In this document: positions 36,985 to 45,756 of the stretch, piece by piece
Position numbering within the stretch: the stretch's first letter is position 1
Layout of the letters: each line of letters begins with the position of its first letter
NCBI RefSeq assembly: GCF_002019645.1
Contig: NZ_KV917374.1
Span: 2,120,696-2,184,695 of the forward strand
Source of the DNA: Litchfieldia alkalitelluris
GTDB lineage: Bacteria; Bacillota; Bacilli; Bacillales; Bacillaceae_L
Reading direction: 5' to 3'
Length of the DNA stretch: 64,000 nt
Position numbers and translations under genes: made by a program
Notes under the pieces: generated by a model
Seen by the model: the letters and a program-made list of their open reading frames with translations, nothing else
Databases searched by the model: none
Told to the model about the DNA's origin: nothing

Positions 36985-38127
36985 ATGATTTATCTAGATA
37001 ATAGTGCAACAACTAAGCCCTATAATGAAGTGCTTGCCTCTTTTGTAAAAGTTGCAGAGAATTACTATGGTAATCCATCTTCCCTACATGGAGTAGGTGC
37101 TGAGGCTGAAAAATTACTGATGCAGGCTCGAAAACAAGCTGCAGAGCTATTAGATATTTTACCTCAAGAAGTCGTCTTTACTGGTGGTGGATCTGAGGGG
37201 AATAATCTCGCTATTAAAGGGGTCGCTCTTAAACACAAACATAGAGGAAATCATATTATTACAACTTCAGTTGAACATCCCTCAGTTAGTGAGGCATGTG
37301 AACAATTAAAAGAACATGGTTTTGAAATTACATATTTACCTGTTAATCATGATGGAATGATTGAACTTGAAGATGTGAAAAACGCAATAAAAGATACAAC
37401 TATTCTTGTCTCTATGATTCATGTAAACAATGAAATAGGAGCTATACAACCGATAAGACTAGTCGGAGAATTTTTAAAAATATATCCGAAAATTCTTTTT
37501 CATGTTGACCATGTTCAAGGAATTGGAAAAGTTCCATTATCTTTTAAAGATTTGGGAATTGATTTATGTACAATTTCTGCTCATAAATTTAATGGATTAA
37601 AAGGAACAGGGATATTATATGTTAGAAGTGGTATCCAGCTCTCACCTTTAATATCAGGGGGAGAACAAGAAATGCAATTTCGATCAGGGACAGAAAATGT
37701 TGCTGGGGTAGTTGCTATGACAAAGGCATTGAGAATAACATTAGAAAATAAAGAGCGTACAATTGAAAAGTTAGAAGCAATAAAGTGTGCCCTTATTGAA
37801 GGGCTTCTAACAAACCCAGTGATTAGTATTAATACACCAACTTTAAATAGCGCACCTCATATTATTAATTTTTCAATTGGTGGTCTAAAGGCGGAAGTGT
37901 TCGTTCATCTTTTAGAGGAATACGGAATAATTGTATCTACAACCTCCGCTTGTTCGTCCAAAAAGAAAATGCCTAGTAAAACGTTGCTCGCAATGAACAA
38001 AGGTGAAGCACTAGCCAATAGTGCAATTCGAATTAGTCTTTCAGGAGATAATCAACTTGAAGAAGTACCATCTATAGTGAAATCTATTAATGAGGCAACT
38101 GAGAAATTAGGAAGGGTAATGAGATAA
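36985..38127 (+). CDS. nifZ: Cysteine desulfurase NifZ (YtbJ type), partner of ThiI
   Basis: This 380-residue PLP enzyme takes sulfur from cysteine as a persulfide. The PLP lysine is Lys201 in SAHKFNGLKG, and the catalytic cysteine is Cys323 in TTSACSSKKK. The loop before it is short, as in group II enzymes. The gene ends one base before thiI; the pair forms the dedicated sulfur relay to 4-thiouridine in tRNA in B. subtilis. Start ATG 36985 follows AAGGGGG. Confidence 0.93.
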   Translation: MIYLDNSATTKPYNEVLASFVKVAENYYGNPSSLHGVGAEAEKLLMQARKQAAELLDILPQEVVFTGGGSEGNNLAIKGVALKHKHRGNHIITTSVEHPSVSEACEQLKEHGFEITYLPVNHDGMIELEDVKNAIKDTTILVSMIHVNNEIGAIQPIRLVGEFLKIYPKILFHVDHVQGIGKVPLSFKDLGIDLCTISAHKFNGLKGTGILYVRSGIQLSPLISGGEQEMQFRSGTENVAGVVAMTKALRITLENKERTIEKLEAIKCALIEGLLTNPVISINTPTLNSAPHIINFSIGGLKAEVFVHLLEEYGIIVSTTSACSSKKKMPSKTLLAMNKGEALANSAIRISLSGDNQLEEVPSIVKSINEATEKLGRVMR

Positions 38128-38128
38128 T

Positions 38129-39331
38129 ATGCAATATGATCGTATACTTATTCGCTTCGGTGAAATATCGACTAAGGGTCGAAATAGAAAAAAATTTATT
38201 GAAAAGCTAAAAAGAAACATCGATTTTAAACTAGCTGATTTTAAGGATATAATGATTGAAACAACTAGAGATCGCATTTATATCGTGTTAAATGGCGAAG
38301 ATTCAGAAGAAATCTCAAACAGGCTGCAAACAATCTTTGGGATACACTCTTTTAGTCTTGCGGTGAAAACTAGCAGTGCTATAGAAGAGATAAAGGCAGC
38401 AGCTTTGTTTGCGTTTAAAGAGTTAGATTATGTTGGAAAAACATTTAAAGTAACAGCTAAAAGGGTAGACAAGCTTTTTCCATTTGATACCAATGAAATT
38501 AATTATCAAGTTGGTAGTCACATCTTAACAAATGTAGCTGATTTAAAGGTGGATGTTCATCATCCTATGATCAATGTACGCGTTGAAGTAAGAAGTGATG
38601 CAACATACATTACTTGTAAGGATATTTACGGGCCAGGAGGTTTACCAGTTGGGACAAGTGGTAAGTCGATGCTGATGCTTTCAGGTGGTCTTGATAGTCC
38701 AGTTGCAGGGTATTTTGCTATGAAGCGAGGACTAGAGATTGAAGCAGTCCATTTCTACAGTCCACCATATACAAATGAACGCTCTAAACAGAAAGTTCTT
38801 GATTTAACAGAGGTTTTAACGAAGTTTGGTCCGGACATTAAGCTTCATATCGTTCCATTTACTGAAATACAAGAAGTAATACAAAAACAAGTCCCCGAGA
38901 ATTACTCACTTATCTCTACAAGACGGATGATGTTAAGGATTACTGATGAAATTAGAAAAAAACAAAGAGCATTAGCGATTACAACGGGAGAAAGCTTAGG
39001 ACAAGTAGCAAGTCAAACAATGGAGAGTATGTATGCGATAAATGAAGTAACTAATACACCGATTATTCGTCCGTTAATCACTATGGATAAACCAGAAATC
39101 ATTGATGTGGCAAAAAACATTAACACACATGATATATCAATTCGTCCATTCGAGGATTGTTGTACTATTTTTAGTCCGGCAGCTCCAAAGACACGACCAA
39201 AGCGTGAGAAAGTGGAGTTTTATGAAAGCTTTGTTGATTTTGAGGCACTAATCAATAAGGCAGTTGATCAAACGGAAATGATTAAAATTAGCCAGCAGAA
39301 ACATAATCAAGAGATTGATGAGCTTTTTTAA
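38129..39331 (+). CDS. thiI: tRNA 4-thiouridine synthetase ThiI
   Basis: ThiI adenylates U8 of tRNA and transfers sulfur to it. The 400-residue protein has an N-terminal ferredoxin-like plus THUMP domain (about 60-165) and the PP-loop SGGLDSPVAG (about 185-194). The C-terminal rhodanese domain found in E. coli ThiI is absent, as normal for Bacillus (401 aa), which means sulfur must come directly from NifZ encoded immediately upstream. The spacing to nifZ is one base, so translation is coupled. Confidence 0.95.
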   Translation: MQYDRILIRFGEISTKGRNRKKFIEKLKRNIDFKLADFKDIMIETTRDRIYIVLNGEDSEEISNRLQTIFGIHSFSLAVKTSSAIEEIKAAALFAFKELDYVGKTFKVTAKRVDKLFPFDTNEINYQVGSHILTNVADLKVDVHHPMINVRVEVRSDATYITCKDIYGPGGLPVGTSGKSMLMLSGGLDSPVAGYFAMKRGLEIEAVHFYSPPYTNERSKQKVLDLTEVLTKFGPDIKLHIVPFTEIQEVIQKQVPENYSLISTRRMMLRITDEIRKKQRALAITTGESLGQVASQTMESMYAINEVTNTPIIRPLITMDKPEIIDVAKNINTHDISIRPFEDCCTIFSPAAPKTRPKREKVEFYESFVDFEALINKAVDQTEMIKISQQKHNQEIDELF

Positions 39332-39399
39332 TTAATTTAATGAAAATCAATCCAATGTGATATCATGACATTCCTGTGAACAATTACCAGTTAGAAATG

Positions 39400-39430
39400 T
39401 GTATTAATGAAAGCAATTCTACACAATCTA
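39400..39430 (+). promoter_or_regulatory. Sigma-G-type promoter of the SASP gene
   Basis: TGTATT (39400-39405), 18 bases and CAATCTA (39424-39430) resemble the forespore sigma-G consensus (TGMATA, CATWMTA) with mismatches. Expected for a SASP gene. Confidence 0.55.
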
Positions 39431-39453
39431 TACTCACAAGGAGGTGATAGCAC

Positions 39454-39663
39454 ATGGCAAACAACAGCAGCTCAAACCAACTTTTAGTATCAGGTGCACA
39501 ACAAGCAATCGACCAAATGAAATATGAGATTGCTTCTGAATTTGGTGTGAACCTTGGAGCAGACACTACTTCTCGCGCTAACGGTTCTGTAGGAGGAGAG
39601 ATCACTAAACGTTTAGTATCTTTCGCTCAACAACAAATGAGTGGATCTTTCCAACAACAATAA
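39454..39663 (+). CDS. sspA: Alpha/beta-type small acid-soluble spore protein
   Basis: The 69-residue protein has the conserved alpha/beta SASP blocks: [19 protein letters not shown] (about 24-42, containing the germination-protease cleavage site) and [22 protein letters not shown] (about 51-61 onward). It coats DNA in the dormant spore and protects it from UV and heat. A strong AAGGAGGTGA ribosome site fits high forespore translation. It follows thiI as sspA does in B. subtilis; other paralogues may exist outside the window. Confidence 0.96.
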   Translation: MANNSSSNQLLVSGAQQAIDQMKYEIASEFGVNLGADTTSRANGSVGGEITKRLVSFAQQQMSGSFQQQ

Positions 39664-39679
39664 TTAAATAAAATGGCTA

Positions 39680-39715
39680 AAAGAGCGGGACTAGTTCCCG
39701 CTCTTTTTTTTTTTA
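39680..39715 (+). terminator. Intrinsic terminator after sspA
   Basis: AAGAGCGGGA pairs with TCCCGCTCTT and is followed by a run of T's. Confidence 0.9.
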
Positions 39716-39728
39716 TTTGTAGTTCTAC

Positions 39729-39893
39729 TCTGAAAATTACCTAAGTAGTAAAGTTTCATGCGTTGCGATCCACTTGGTTTCCGCGGGGTGGTCTGGGGAG
39801 CCTCCGCGTCGCCTGGTGGGCTCCTGCGGGGTCTCCAGAGACTACTAAATCCCGCAGGAGTCAAGTGGCTCTCCGCACATCCACACAGAGCTT
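39729..39893. repeat. GC-rich palindromic repeat, copy D
   Basis: It begins CTGAAAATTACCTAAGTAG and contains TTTCCGCGGGGTGG, CTCCTGCGGGGTCTC, ATCCCGCAGGAGTCAAGTGG and CTCTCCGCACATCC, in the same orientation as copies A and E. It lacks the far AT-rich flank of the full 220-bp unit. It fills the gap between sspA and nadK. Confidence 0.85.
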
Positions 39894-39920
39894 GCAGAAT
39901 TTATTAGTACATAACTTTTT

Positions 39921-40721
39921 TTATATAAATGTTCGTCTCACTTTTTCCCAGAATGAGTTATCTTTTAATTTTACTGTTTTAATTCTTTTCTCACTCAAAG
40001 AAAAATCAAGGTTTTCGACATGTCTGATGCTTACTGCTTCATTGTCCATGCCAATGATTGGGTAATCATTACCATCTTGTACGACTTTTAGTCTTAACTT
40101 TCGTTGGTTGCTTAAAATGAAAGAGGAACCAAGTGTACGGTAATGCTTATTGTTAAGTGAAGCTAGTTCAGATATTTGTAAGCAAGGAAGGAGTGGGTCA
40201 ACAACTGCTCCATTCACAGATTTATTATAGGCAGTACTACCTGTCGGAGTGGCAACAATCATTCCATCTCCTCTAAATGTTTCAAAATGGATATCATCGA
40301 TAAACACATCGACTACAAATGTTTTAATGATAGGAGATCTGATCGAGCATTCATTTAAGCAGTAAAAAGAAGGATTGTTATCTACACTAACTTCAATAAC
40401 TGGATATCGTCTTACTTCGATTTGTTCGTTGTTCATTGCTTCAAGAAGTTCGTCGATATTACTAATATCAAAATCACAATACATATTTAAGGTTCCAGTC
40501 ACTGAGATTCCAACATAAAGACAATCTTGTCTGAAATTTGTTTTTCGTACAGCTTGTAGAAAAGTGCCATCATCCCCAATACTTACAATAATGTTAGCGT
40601 TGGATGAGTCAGAAACCAGGGTGAATTTATGCTTAACTGCTAGTTCTCTTAGGTATTCTATTTTCTCTGCAAGTTCGGTATTTTTTTCGTGAAAGAAATA
40701 AAGATTACGACGATCTGGCAT
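39921..40721 (-). CDS. nadK: NAD kinase (second Bacillus type, YtdI)
   Basis: The 266-residue enzyme phosphorylates NAD to NADP. The glycine-rich kinase motif reads SIGDDGTFLQAV (about 47-58), and the second conserved block RGDGMIVATPTGSTAYNKS (about 147-165) is intact, as is LNECS (NE/S, about 121). The GDDGT form in place of GGDGT is seen in the Bacillus YtdI branch. Start ATG 40721 follows GGAGGAA. It is divergent from sppA. Confidence 0.92.
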   Translation of the reverse strand: MPDRRNLYFFHEKNTELAEKIEYLRELAVKHKFTLVSDSSNANIIVSIGDDGTFLQAVRKTNFRQDCLYVGISVTGTLNMYCDFDISNIDELLEAMNNEQIEVRRYPVIEVSVDNNPSFYCLNECSIRSPIIKTFVVDVFIDDIHFETFRGDGMIVATPTGSTAYNKSVNGAVVDPLLPCLQISELASLNNKHYRTLGSSFILSNQRKLRLKVVQDGNDYPIIGMDNEAVSIRHVENLDFSLSEKRIKTVKLKDNSFWEKVRRTFI

Positions 40722-40894
40722 GTTAATTCCTCCATTTAAGCGTTATCATTACTATGTTAAATGTACAGATAAATTATCCATTAATTGAAATATCTGTTAC
40801 AATTATATACTGTTAGTTTACATGATAATGAAACCAAATCCAAATCTTAACGTAGTTAATTTTAGTAATTGTAAAGAATAGGAGATGTAAAAGA

Positions 40895-41911
40895 ATGAGT
40901 GGAAAACGGTGGGCAGCACTAGGAATTGCTGTTGGTTTGTTTATTTTTTCAGTGATAATTAATTTCGCAACACAAATGGCATTTAAGGGTGATGGAAATA
41001 GTTGGACAGAGGATTTCCTTTCTACAGCCGAAAACGAATTTGTTGAGCATACGCTTGTTCAAGGAACGGGCTTGAATAAGATTCTTGTGTTACATGTGAA
41101 TGGGACAATTCAAGACACAGGAAATGACGTTTCTTCATTTTTCAATAGTGCGGGTTATCAGCATCAGTCTTTTTTGCGAATGATTGATCAGGCAAAGGAA
41201 GATAACTCAATTAAGGGAATTATTCTTCGGGTAAATTCACCAGGTGGAGGTGTGGTTGAAAGTGCTGAAATCCACAATCGCCTTGTAGAATTTAGGGAAG
41301 AAACAGAAAAGCCAGTATATGTATCGATGGGTACTATGGCTGCTTCAGGTGGATATTACATCTCAGCAGCTGCGGATAAGATATTTGCAGTACCAGATAC
41401 CTTAACAGGTTCCTTAGGGGTTATCATGCAAGGTATTAACTATAGCGAGTTAGCAGAAAGATATGGAGTTAGTTTTGAAACAATTAAAAGTGGACCATAC
41501 AAGGATATCATGTCAGCCTCAAGAGATATGACTAAAGAAGAAAGAGAAATACTTCAAAGCATGGTTAACAATGCATATGACGGGTTTGTTGAAGTGATTT
41601 CATCTGGGCGTAATTTGTCCGAAGATGAAGTGCGAAGAATTGCTGATGGTAGAATATATGATGGTAGACAAGCTAAAGAATTAAACCTTGTAGATGAATT
41701 AGGTTATTTTGAAGATACTCTTGAGGCAATGAAAAAGGATCATGATCTTGGAGATATAAGTGTAGTTGAATACAAAACTCACTATGGATTTAATTCTTTA
41801 TTTACGATGAGTGCCCAAAAGTTATTTACAGAGGATATTGAACTAGCTTCATTAATGCAATTAGTTTCCCAGCCCAATTCTCCGCGCATGATGTACTTGT
41901 ATGCGAAGTAA
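40895..41911 (+). CDS. sppA: Signal peptide peptidase SppA
   Basis: SppA is a membrane-anchored serine protease that degrades leftover signal peptides. The 338-residue protein has one N-terminal membrane segment (about 6-26) and a single SppA domain with the Ser-Lys dyad: Ser151 in AASGGYY and Lys203 in SGPYKDIM. In B. subtilis, sppA is an envelope-stress gene in an operon with yteJ; the same pairing is kept here, 18 bp apart. A TTGAAA with a TATACT-like box lies about 90-110 bp upstream; no clear sigma-W promoter is seen. Confidence 0.94.
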   Translation: MSGKRWAALGIAVGLFIFSVIINFATQMAFKGDGNSWTEDFLSTAENEFVEHTLVQGTGLNKILVLHVNGTIQDTGNDVSSFFNSAGYQHQSFLRMIDQAKEDNSIKGIILRVNSPGGGVVESAEIHNRLVEFREETEKPVYVSMGTMAASGGYYISAAADKIFAVPDTLTGSLGVIMQGINYSELAERYGVSFETIKSGPYKDIMSASRDMTKEEREILQSMVNNAYDGFVEVISSGRNLSEDEVRRIADGRIYDGRQAKELNLVDELGYFEDTLEAMKKDHDLGDISVVEYKTHYGFNSLFTMSAQKLFTEDIELASLMQLVSQPNSPRMMYLYAK

Positions 41912-41929
41912 AGGAAGTGAAAACTAATA

Positions 41930-42406
41930 ATGGAAACGACATATCATTCAAATGAACAGGATTTAAATATAATTGAAGAAAAGAAGGTACTGCAACATCA
42001 ATATGCAGGCTTTTGGATGAGATTTTGGGCGTATTTAGCGGATTTAATTATTATCGGAAGCGTAAATAGAATCATTATTTATCCGGTTTTTAGACTTTTA
42101 GATATCCCTGTTACCGAATCTAATATGTTTGCACCGGTATCAATACTAACTGCTTTGACCTTCTTTGCGTATTTTGTCTTAATGACCAAGTTTTTTCAGC
42201 AAACTTTAGGGAAAATGATATTCGGTTTAAAGGTGGTTAGTTTGACAGGAGAGAAATTGTCTTGGTCAACGATTCTTTTCAGAGAATTAGTGGGGAGATA
42301 TATTTCAAAACTGATTTATGTTGGATATTTAATTGTTGCATTCCTTCCGAAAAAACAAGGGATTCATGATCTTTTCGCAGATACTACAGTCGTTTATGAA
42401 CGTTAA
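41930..42406 (+). CDS. yteJ: YteJ, RDD-family membrane protein
   Basis: The 158-residue protein has the RDD-domain pattern: GFWMRFWAYLADLIIIG (about 27-43; first helix with Arg and Asp), a second helix (about 70-90) and a third near the C terminus (about 125-145, KLIYVGYLIVAFLP). It is an integral membrane protein. It lies directly after sppA; in B. subtilis YteJ has been reported to restrain SppA and affect lantibiotic resistance. The ribosome site AAGGAAGTG is rather distant from the ATG. Confidence 0.88.
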   Translation: METTYHSNEQDLNIIEEKKVLQHQYAGFWMRFWAYLADLIIIGSVNRIIIYPVFRLLDIPVTESNMFAPVSILTALTFFAYFVLMTKFFQQTLGKMIFGLKVVSLTGEKLSWSTILFRELVGRYISKLIYVGYLIVAFLPKKQGIHDLFADTTVVYER

Positions 42407-42420
42407 AATTAATTTATATG

Positions 42421-42450
42421 AAAAGAATACCACTTTTGGTATTCTTTTTT
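42421..42450 (+). terminator. Intrinsic terminator after yteJ
   Basis: AAAAGAATACC pairs with GGTATTCTTTT and is followed by T's. It separates sppA-yteJ from the sporulation pair ytfI-gerW. Confidence 0.88.
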
Positions 42451-42532
42451 AATTTTTGGGCTATGTTAAAGTCATTGTGAAATTATAAACTCCTAAAATC
42501 TCTGCAGTATCCATAAGCTTCGAAAAAAAGGT

Positions 42533-42562
42533 GTTTATTTCCTGAATAAAAAGGTGATACTG
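42533..42562 (+). promoter_or_regulatory. Sigma-F promoter for ytfI-gerW
   Basis: GTTTA (42533-42537), a 15-base spacer and GGTGATACTG (42553-42562) match the early-forespore sigma-F consensus (GYWTA, N15, GGnRAnAHTR) at every specified position. ytfI and ytfJ belong to the sigma-F regulon in B. subtilis, so this is a strong call. Confidence 0.85.
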
Positions 42563-42585
42563 AGACATTGAAAGGATGTGATGGC

Positions 42586-43287
42586 TTGAAATGGGTCTTA
42601 ATAACTTTAATAATCATTCTTACCCTTTTAATGTTGATTATCATCACTAAACTTAAGGTTACAATCTCTGCAAAATATACACCGAAAGACCAAGACATAA
42701 AAGTTAAGCTCAGTGCATGGTTTGGACTCATTCGTTATACCATTAATATCCCTCTAGTAAAAATAGATGATGATTCAGCTGCTGTCGTAGTTAAGCATAA
42801 AGAAAAAAGTAACTTAGGTAATGAAAGTGCAAATAAGCAAACTGATAAGTTTTCCGCCAAAACCATTTTAAATGGTATGAAGGATATGCAAACATTGATC
42901 GAGCATGTTGTTAATTTACATAAAATAATTCAGAAGTTTTTACGAAAAGTGACGATTTCAGAATTGAAATGGCATACAAGTTTTGGACTCGGTGATGCTG
43001 CACATACAGGAATATTTGTTGGAGTAGGATGGTCTATTAAAGGATGTCTTTTGGGCATACTTAGTAAATACATGATATTAAAAGCAAAACCTGTTATGTC
43101 AATCACTCCTTTATTTCAACAACTGCATTCAGAATCAAAAATAAAATGTATTATTCAATTTAGAGTCGGGAATGCTATGTTAGCAGGTATTAGACTGGTG
43201 AGATTTTGGAGAGGTGGTAAACCTAAATTTAGAACAACTCCATTATCCATGTTAACAGGAAATGCAAAAAAATCAGCAAAAAGCTAG
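42586..43287 (+). CDS. ytfI: YtfI, DUF2953 sporulation-associated membrane protein
   Basis: This 233-residue protein has an N-terminal membrane helix (KWVLITLIIILTLLMLIII, about 2-20) and a DUF2953 domain (conserved KWHTSFGLGDAAHTGIFVG). The TTG at 42586 is chosen because the sigma-F promoter puts the transcript start near 42569, so the upstream TTG at 42568 could not be translated; AAAGGA (42571-42576) is the ribosome site. It is co-transcribed with gerW, 12 bp downstream. Its function is unknown. Confidence 0.87.
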   Translation: MKWVLITLIIILTLLMLIIITKLKVTISAKYTPKDQDIKVKLSAWFGLIRYTINIPLVKIDDDSAAVVVKHKEKSNLGNESANKQTDKFSAKTILNGMKDMQTLIEHVVNLHKIIQKFLRKVTISELKWHTSFGLGDAAHTGIFVGVGWSIKGCLLGILSKYMILKAKPVMSITPLFQQLHSESKIKCIIQFRVGNAMLAGIRLVRFWRGGKPKFRTTPLSMLTGNAKKSAKS

Positions 43288-43299
43288 GAGGAATTTTGA

Positions 43300-43752
43300 A
43301 TGTCTGATCACCCAATAAAAGGCTTAATGACAACTGCCATGGAAAATTTAAAAGACATGATTGATGTTAATACAATCATAGGAGATCCTGTTGAGACTCC
43401 TGATGGTAGTGTCATTTTAACTGTATCAAAGGTTGGATTTGGATTTGCTGCTGGTGGTAGTGAATTCCAAGCTGCTGCAGAAGGCGAAGAAAAGGGGCTA
43501 CCGTTTGGTGGAGGTAGTGGTGGAGGAGTATCCATTACACCAATTGCTTTCTTGATTGTAAATGCTTCTGGAGTTAAAATGCTTCACCTTGATGAAAATA
43601 CTCATTTGTATGAAAAATTACTAGAGCTTGCACCACAAGCTGTTGATAAGGTTCAGCAAATGTTTAAAAATAAGAATCAAGGCCAAGGTCAAAGCCAGGG
43701 TCAACAACAAGGAAATAATCAATCTCAAAACAACCAAGATTTTGATATTTAA
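43300..43752 (+). CDS. gerW: GerW-family sporulation protein YtfJ
   Basis: The 150-residue protein has the GerW core: MDIVNTIIGDPV-like DMIDVNTIIGDPVE (about 19-32), TVSKVGFGFAAGGSEF (about 47-62), a glycine-rich loop LPFGGGSGGGVSITPIAFL (about 73-91), then an Asn/Gln-rich tail. In Bacillus, GerW is forespore-made and needed for normal germination, notably with L-alanine. It is the second gene of the sigma-F operon. Start ATG 43300 follows AGGAGGA. Confidence 0.93.
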   Translation: MSDHPIKGLMTTAMENLKDMIDVNTIIGDPVETPDGSVILTVSKVGFGFAAGGSEFQAAAEGEEKGLPFGGGSGGGVSITPIAFLIVNASGVKMLHLDENTHLYEKLLELAPQAVDKVQQMFKNKNQGQGQSQGQQQGNNQSQNNQDFDI

Positions 43753-43757
43753 TTGTT

Positions 43758-43790
43758 AGGTGAGTACTTGAAGAGGTACTCACCTTTTGA
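43758..43790 (+). terminator. Intrinsic terminator after gerW
   Basis: AGGTGAGTAC pairs with GTACTCACCT around an 8-base loop, followed by TTTT. Confidence 0.82.
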
Positions 43791-43824
43791 TTTGTATTTA
43801 TTATTTAAATTAAAATCTTATTAA

Positions 43825-43853
43825 TTGCAATCTATTAGCGATAAAGCTAGAAT
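43825..43853 (+). promoter_or_regulatory. Sigma-A promoter of tpx
   Basis: TTGCAA (43825-43830), 17 bases and TAGAAT (43848-43853) lie 37 bp before tpx. Confidence 0.75.
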
Positions 43854-43889
43854 TTACATGTACATATATTTAAAGGGGGATAAGGAAGC

Positions 43890-44390
43890 ATGGCAAACAT
43901 TACGTTTAAAAGTAATCCTGTTACACTATTAGGTCAAGAAGTAAAGGTAGGCGACTCTGCACCGAATTTCACGGTTCTAGCTAATGATTTATCACCAGTT
44001 ACACTTGACGATTCAAAGGGGTCAGTTCGTCTTGTAAGTGTTGTTCCTTCTATTGATACTGGTGTATGTGATGCACAAACACGCCGCTTTAATGAAGAAA
44101 CTGCAGGTCTTGGAAATACTAAAGTTTTAACGGTTAGTATGGATCTTCCATTTGCCCAAAAGCGCTGGTGTGGAGCGAACGGAATTGAAAATGTTCAAAC
44201 AGTTTCAGATCATCGTGATGCTTCATTTGGTGAAGCATATGGTGTCCTTATTCAAGAATTACGATTATTAGCGCGTGCTGTTTTTGTTATTGATAGCAAT
44301 GATAAAGTAACATATGTAGAGTATGTTAGTGAAGCAACAAATCACCCAGACTATGAGGCAGCTATCTCAGCTGTAAAGGCAGCACAATAG
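43890..44390 (+). CDS. tpx: Thiol peroxidase Tpx
   Basis: Tpx is an atypical 2-Cys peroxiredoxin that reduces hydrogen and organic peroxides with thioredoxin. The 166-residue protein has the peroxidatic Cys60 ([17 protein letters not shown]) and resolving Cys94 (QKRWCGANG), at the usual family positions. Start ATG 43890 follows AAAGGGGGA. In B. subtilis tpx (ytgI) sits between ytfJ and ytxK, as here. Confidence 0.96.
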   Translation: MANITFKSNPVTLLGQEVKVGDSAPNFTVLANDLSPVTLDDSKGSVRLVSVVPSIDTGVCDAQTRRFNEETAGLGNTKVLTVSMDLPFAQKRWCGANGIENVQTVSDHRDASFGEAYGVLIQELRLLARAVFVIDSNDKVTYVEYVSEATNHPDYEAAISAVKAAQ

Positions 44391-44458
44391 TAGATAGAAA
44401 ATCGCCCTGGGGGAACTCGGGGCTTTGTATTGACATGAAATATTCGCAAAAAGATGCC

Positions 44459-44494
44459 AAAAGCTCTTGGAAATTCCTCAGGGGCTTTTTTTAT
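44459..44494 (+). terminator. Intrinsic terminator after tpx
   Basis: AAAGCTCTTGG pairs with CCTCAGGGGCTTT using several G-U pairs, followed by T's. Confidence 0.7.
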
Positions 44495-44547
44495 TGAGAT
44501 GAATCATGCTACACTAGAGGGTAAAAATTGTCACGGGAGGGTTATTG

Positions 44548-45546
44548 ATGGAACAAAGGTCACAAGTAGAAATCCTTTTTAAAGTCATAGATGAAACAGC
44601 AAGCTTATTAAGAGAAGAATTAGCTTGTACATACATAGAGGGGGTTGCCGAAACAGGGGAAAATCTTTTTCAACAAGCGATCCTACAAGAAGAGATTAGT
44701 GAACTTAGTAAAAAACGACTTGAAAAAGAATATTCACTTTTTTATAAACAAAGATTTACAAAGGAAGAGATTAGAAAAGCCTATCAACTTTCAATCTTAA
44801 AAGGGATGCATGAGGCTTCTCAAGCAAATCACCAAATGACACCAGATGCAGTCGCATTATTTATCGGATATCTCGTGAAAAAGGTAACCGAAGGGAAAGA
44901 GCAACTTTCAATTTTTGACCCAGCGATTGGGACGGGGAATCTTCTAACAGCTGTTTTAAATCAGAATACTGATAAAACGGTCAAGGCTTATGGATGTGAT
45001 GTTGATGATTTACTTATAAGGTTAGCCTTTGTAAATGCGAACCTACAAGAGCAGAATGTGGAGTTGTTTAATCAAGATAGCCTTGAAGCGCTGTATGTTG
45101 ATCCTGTTGATGTAATCGTATGTGATTTGCCGTATGGATATTATCCCAATGATGTGAATGCTTCTAACTATCAATTAAAGGCTGAGACAGGACACTCCTA
45201 CGCACACCACTTATTTATTGAGCAAAGCTTAAAATATACGCAAGAAGGTGGGTTTGTGCTCTTACTAATTCCCAATGCCTTATTTGAAAGTGATCAAACA
45301 AAGCAATTGAATAGCTTTTTACATGAACACGCCTACATTCAAGGCCTGATTCAGCTTCCTTCTACAATGTTTAAACAAAAAGAAGCGGCTAAAAGTGTGT
45401 TCATTTTACAGAAAAAAGCAGAGGGAGTACAAGCTCCAAAACAAACGCTATTAGCAAATCTGCCATCATTTTCAAATAAAGAAGCTATGAGTAATATGGT
45501 TCAAAAGATTGATCAATGGTTTAAAGATGAAAAAGTGAAAATGTAA
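44548..45546 (+). CDS. ytxK: YtxK, class I SAM-dependent methyltransferase
   Basis: The 332-residue protein has an N-terminal helical region (1-100) and a methyltransferase domain resembling type I restriction M subunits: FDPAIGTGNLL (SAM loop, about 129-139), a strand-2 CDVDD (about 155) and the catalytic DLPYGYYP (about 199-206), a DPPY-type motif for N6-adenine or related amino groups. No restriction or specificity subunit is nearby, so it is a core-genome orphan. The ATG after GGGAGG is preferred over the TTG three bases upstream. The substrate is unknown. It precedes ackA, as in B. subtilis. Confidence 0.9.
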   Translation: MEQRSQVEILFKVIDETASLLREELACTYIEGVAETGENLFQQAILQEEISELSKKRLEKEYSLFYKQRFTKEEIRKAYQLSILKGMHEASQANHQMTPDAVALFIGYLVKKVTEGKEQLSIFDPAIGTGNLLTAVLNQNTDKTVKAYGCDVDDLLIRLAFVNANLQEQNVELFNQDSLEALYVDPVDVIVCDLPYGYYPNDVNASNYQLKAETGHSYAHHLFIEQSLKYTQEGGFVLLLIPNALFESDQTKQLNSFLHEHAYIQGLIQLPSTMFKQKEAAKSVFILQKKAEGVQAPKQTLLANLPSFSNKEAMSNMVQKIDQWFKDEKVKM

Positions 45547-45599
45547 CAATTTGTTCATAAAAAAAGAGATTCATTTGTCTGAATTTAAAGAATTTGTGA

Positions 45600-45613
45600 C
45601 GAAAACGGTACCA
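45600..45613 (+). promoter_or_regulatory. Possible cre site upstream of ackA
   Basis: CGAAAACGGTACCA matches the cre consensus at 12 of 14 positions. CcpA activates ackA in B. subtilis from an upstream cre, but this copy lies about 100 bp from the likely promoter (TATGAT at 45705-45710), further than usual, so the call is weak. Confidence 0.3.
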
Positions 45614-45756
45614 AATCTCACTTGCTCTTGAAATGTTTACTACTCGGTGTTTAAATGGAAAAGGCAGATATAAAAGTGTCAAATTGCATAGAATAATGTA
45701 GAGATATGATACTAATACATAGACACCAGAGACACTCATTAAAAGGAGCGGAAAAA

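Noticed and set aside
39763-40065. 100-residue open frame over copy D of the GC-rich repeat
   Set aside because: It spans the repeat and the 3' end of nadK on the other strand; no ribosome site.
44548-45546. Restriction-modification system around YtxK
   Set aside because: Only a methyltransferase-like protein is present, in its normal core position before ackA, with no specificity or restriction subunit.
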